Source: Myxococcota bacterium (GTDB lineage Bacteria; Myxococcota; Kuafuiibacteriia; Kuafuiibacteriales; Kuafuiibacteriaceae). Taken from it: a stretch of DNA of 64,000 nt. The stretch is from positions 1-64,000 of the forward strand of contig JANQQN010000055.1 of NCBI GenBank assembly GCA_028289325.1. The letters are read 5' to 3'. The notes beneath the pieces are model-generated. The model was not told the DNA's origin, searched no databases, and worked only from the letters and a program-made list of their open reading frames with translations. The position numbers and the translations under genes were made by a program. Shown one piece after another: positions 63,460-64,000 of the stretch (its first letter is position 1; each line of letters opens with the position of its first letter).

Positions 63460-64000
63460 ATGCATGCGAGCGAAACCAGGGATGGACACCAATCTTCCGC
63501 ACCGACGCCGGCGGAGCAGAAGGACGCGGAACGAGTACGCATCGAAAGCACGACGGCCCGCGATCGAATCCTCCGGACGATCGTGAAGGCCAAGCTGCCG
63601 TGGATTCACCGCGACGCGGATGGCGGAACCTTTTCGGTCGGCGCATCGAGACCCGCCCGAGACACCCTGGATCTTCTTCCGCAGTCCGAAGAGATATCGA
63701 TACCGTCCTCAGCTCGGGCCTCCTTCTCGGTTCGTGTCGGCCGAGCGCAGTTCGAACTAGACGGCGCCATCGACCGAACCGGACCACATCTGGAGTTCGG
63801 AAAGAACTGCGACGTATATAGCCTGGCCCGACGTCGTTCGCCCCGAATCCCATGGATGCATGAGATCGCGTTTCAAACCCGACGCGGTGCTCATCGCCAC
63901 GGCTCGATTCTCGATATTGGACCGGGTGGCGTCGCGATGTCTACGCGAGGGACGTTGGACGTCGGCGACGAAGTACACTTCTTCGGCCTCATGGGCATCG
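63460..64000 (+). CDS. PilZ domain-like protein, truncated by the right edge
   Basis: Open frame from ATG 63460 to the window end: ...VYSLARRRSPRIPWMHEIAFQTRRGAHRHGSILDIGPGGVAMSTRGTLDVGDEVHFFGLMGI (RxxxR plus DIGPGGVAM). Absent from the ORF track because it has no stop. Confidence 0.6.
   Translation, partial: MHASETRDGHQSSAPTPAEQKDAERVRIESTTARDRILRTIVKAKLPWIHRDADGGTFSVGASRPARDTLDLLPQSEEISIPSSARASFSVRVGRAQFELDGAIDRTGPHLEFGKNCDVYSLARRRSPRIPWMHEIAFQTRRGAHRHGSILDIGPGGVAMSTRGTLDVGDEVHFFGLMGI

Overview
GC-rich bacterial window with dense coding on both strands; the gene content looks Myxococcota-like, which is inference only. The left end (1-4740) is a mobile-element pile-up: the first codons of a group II intron reverse transcriptase running off the left edge, then two different IS21-family elements fused head-to-head with both istA genes 5'-truncated, the second carrying a passenger gene. 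Next come exported hydrolase/amidase/alanine-racemase-like genes and a TonB-CTD lipoprotein fused to an S9 peptidase domain that appears catalytically dead. An immunity-like region (DUF2185- and DUF6985-like proteins, CPBP protease) precedes a 1,233-aa polymorphic toxin candidate with a C-terminal PD-(D/E)XK motif, translationally coupled to a putative immunity gene. Further along: a K+/H+ antiporter, a TIR protein with an unrecognised C-terminal half, a PaoABC-like periplasmic aldehyde oxidoreductase operon, a zinc-ribbon HtrA-like protease, two overlapping patatin genes with barrel-like tails, a dockerin/FG-GAP protein, an AraC regulator and more antiporters. A tightly packed six-gene minus-strand locus (DUF4388, Ser/Thr kinase, Roadblock, OmpA, coiled-coil/Roadblock, protoglobin) follows. 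The right end has two hybrid histidine kinases (one with a tandem ~393-bp receiver duplication), TenA, a third patatin, an amber-split lipoprotein, a 1,855-aa single-chain biotin-dependent carboxylase and a PilZ-like ORF cut by the right edge. The strongest candidates for undescribed systems are the toxin/immunity pair at 17701-22133 and the kinase-Roadblock-OmpA-protoglobin operon at 43672-49013. No rRNA, complete tRNA or CRISPR array was seen. All family calls are by eye; no searches were run.
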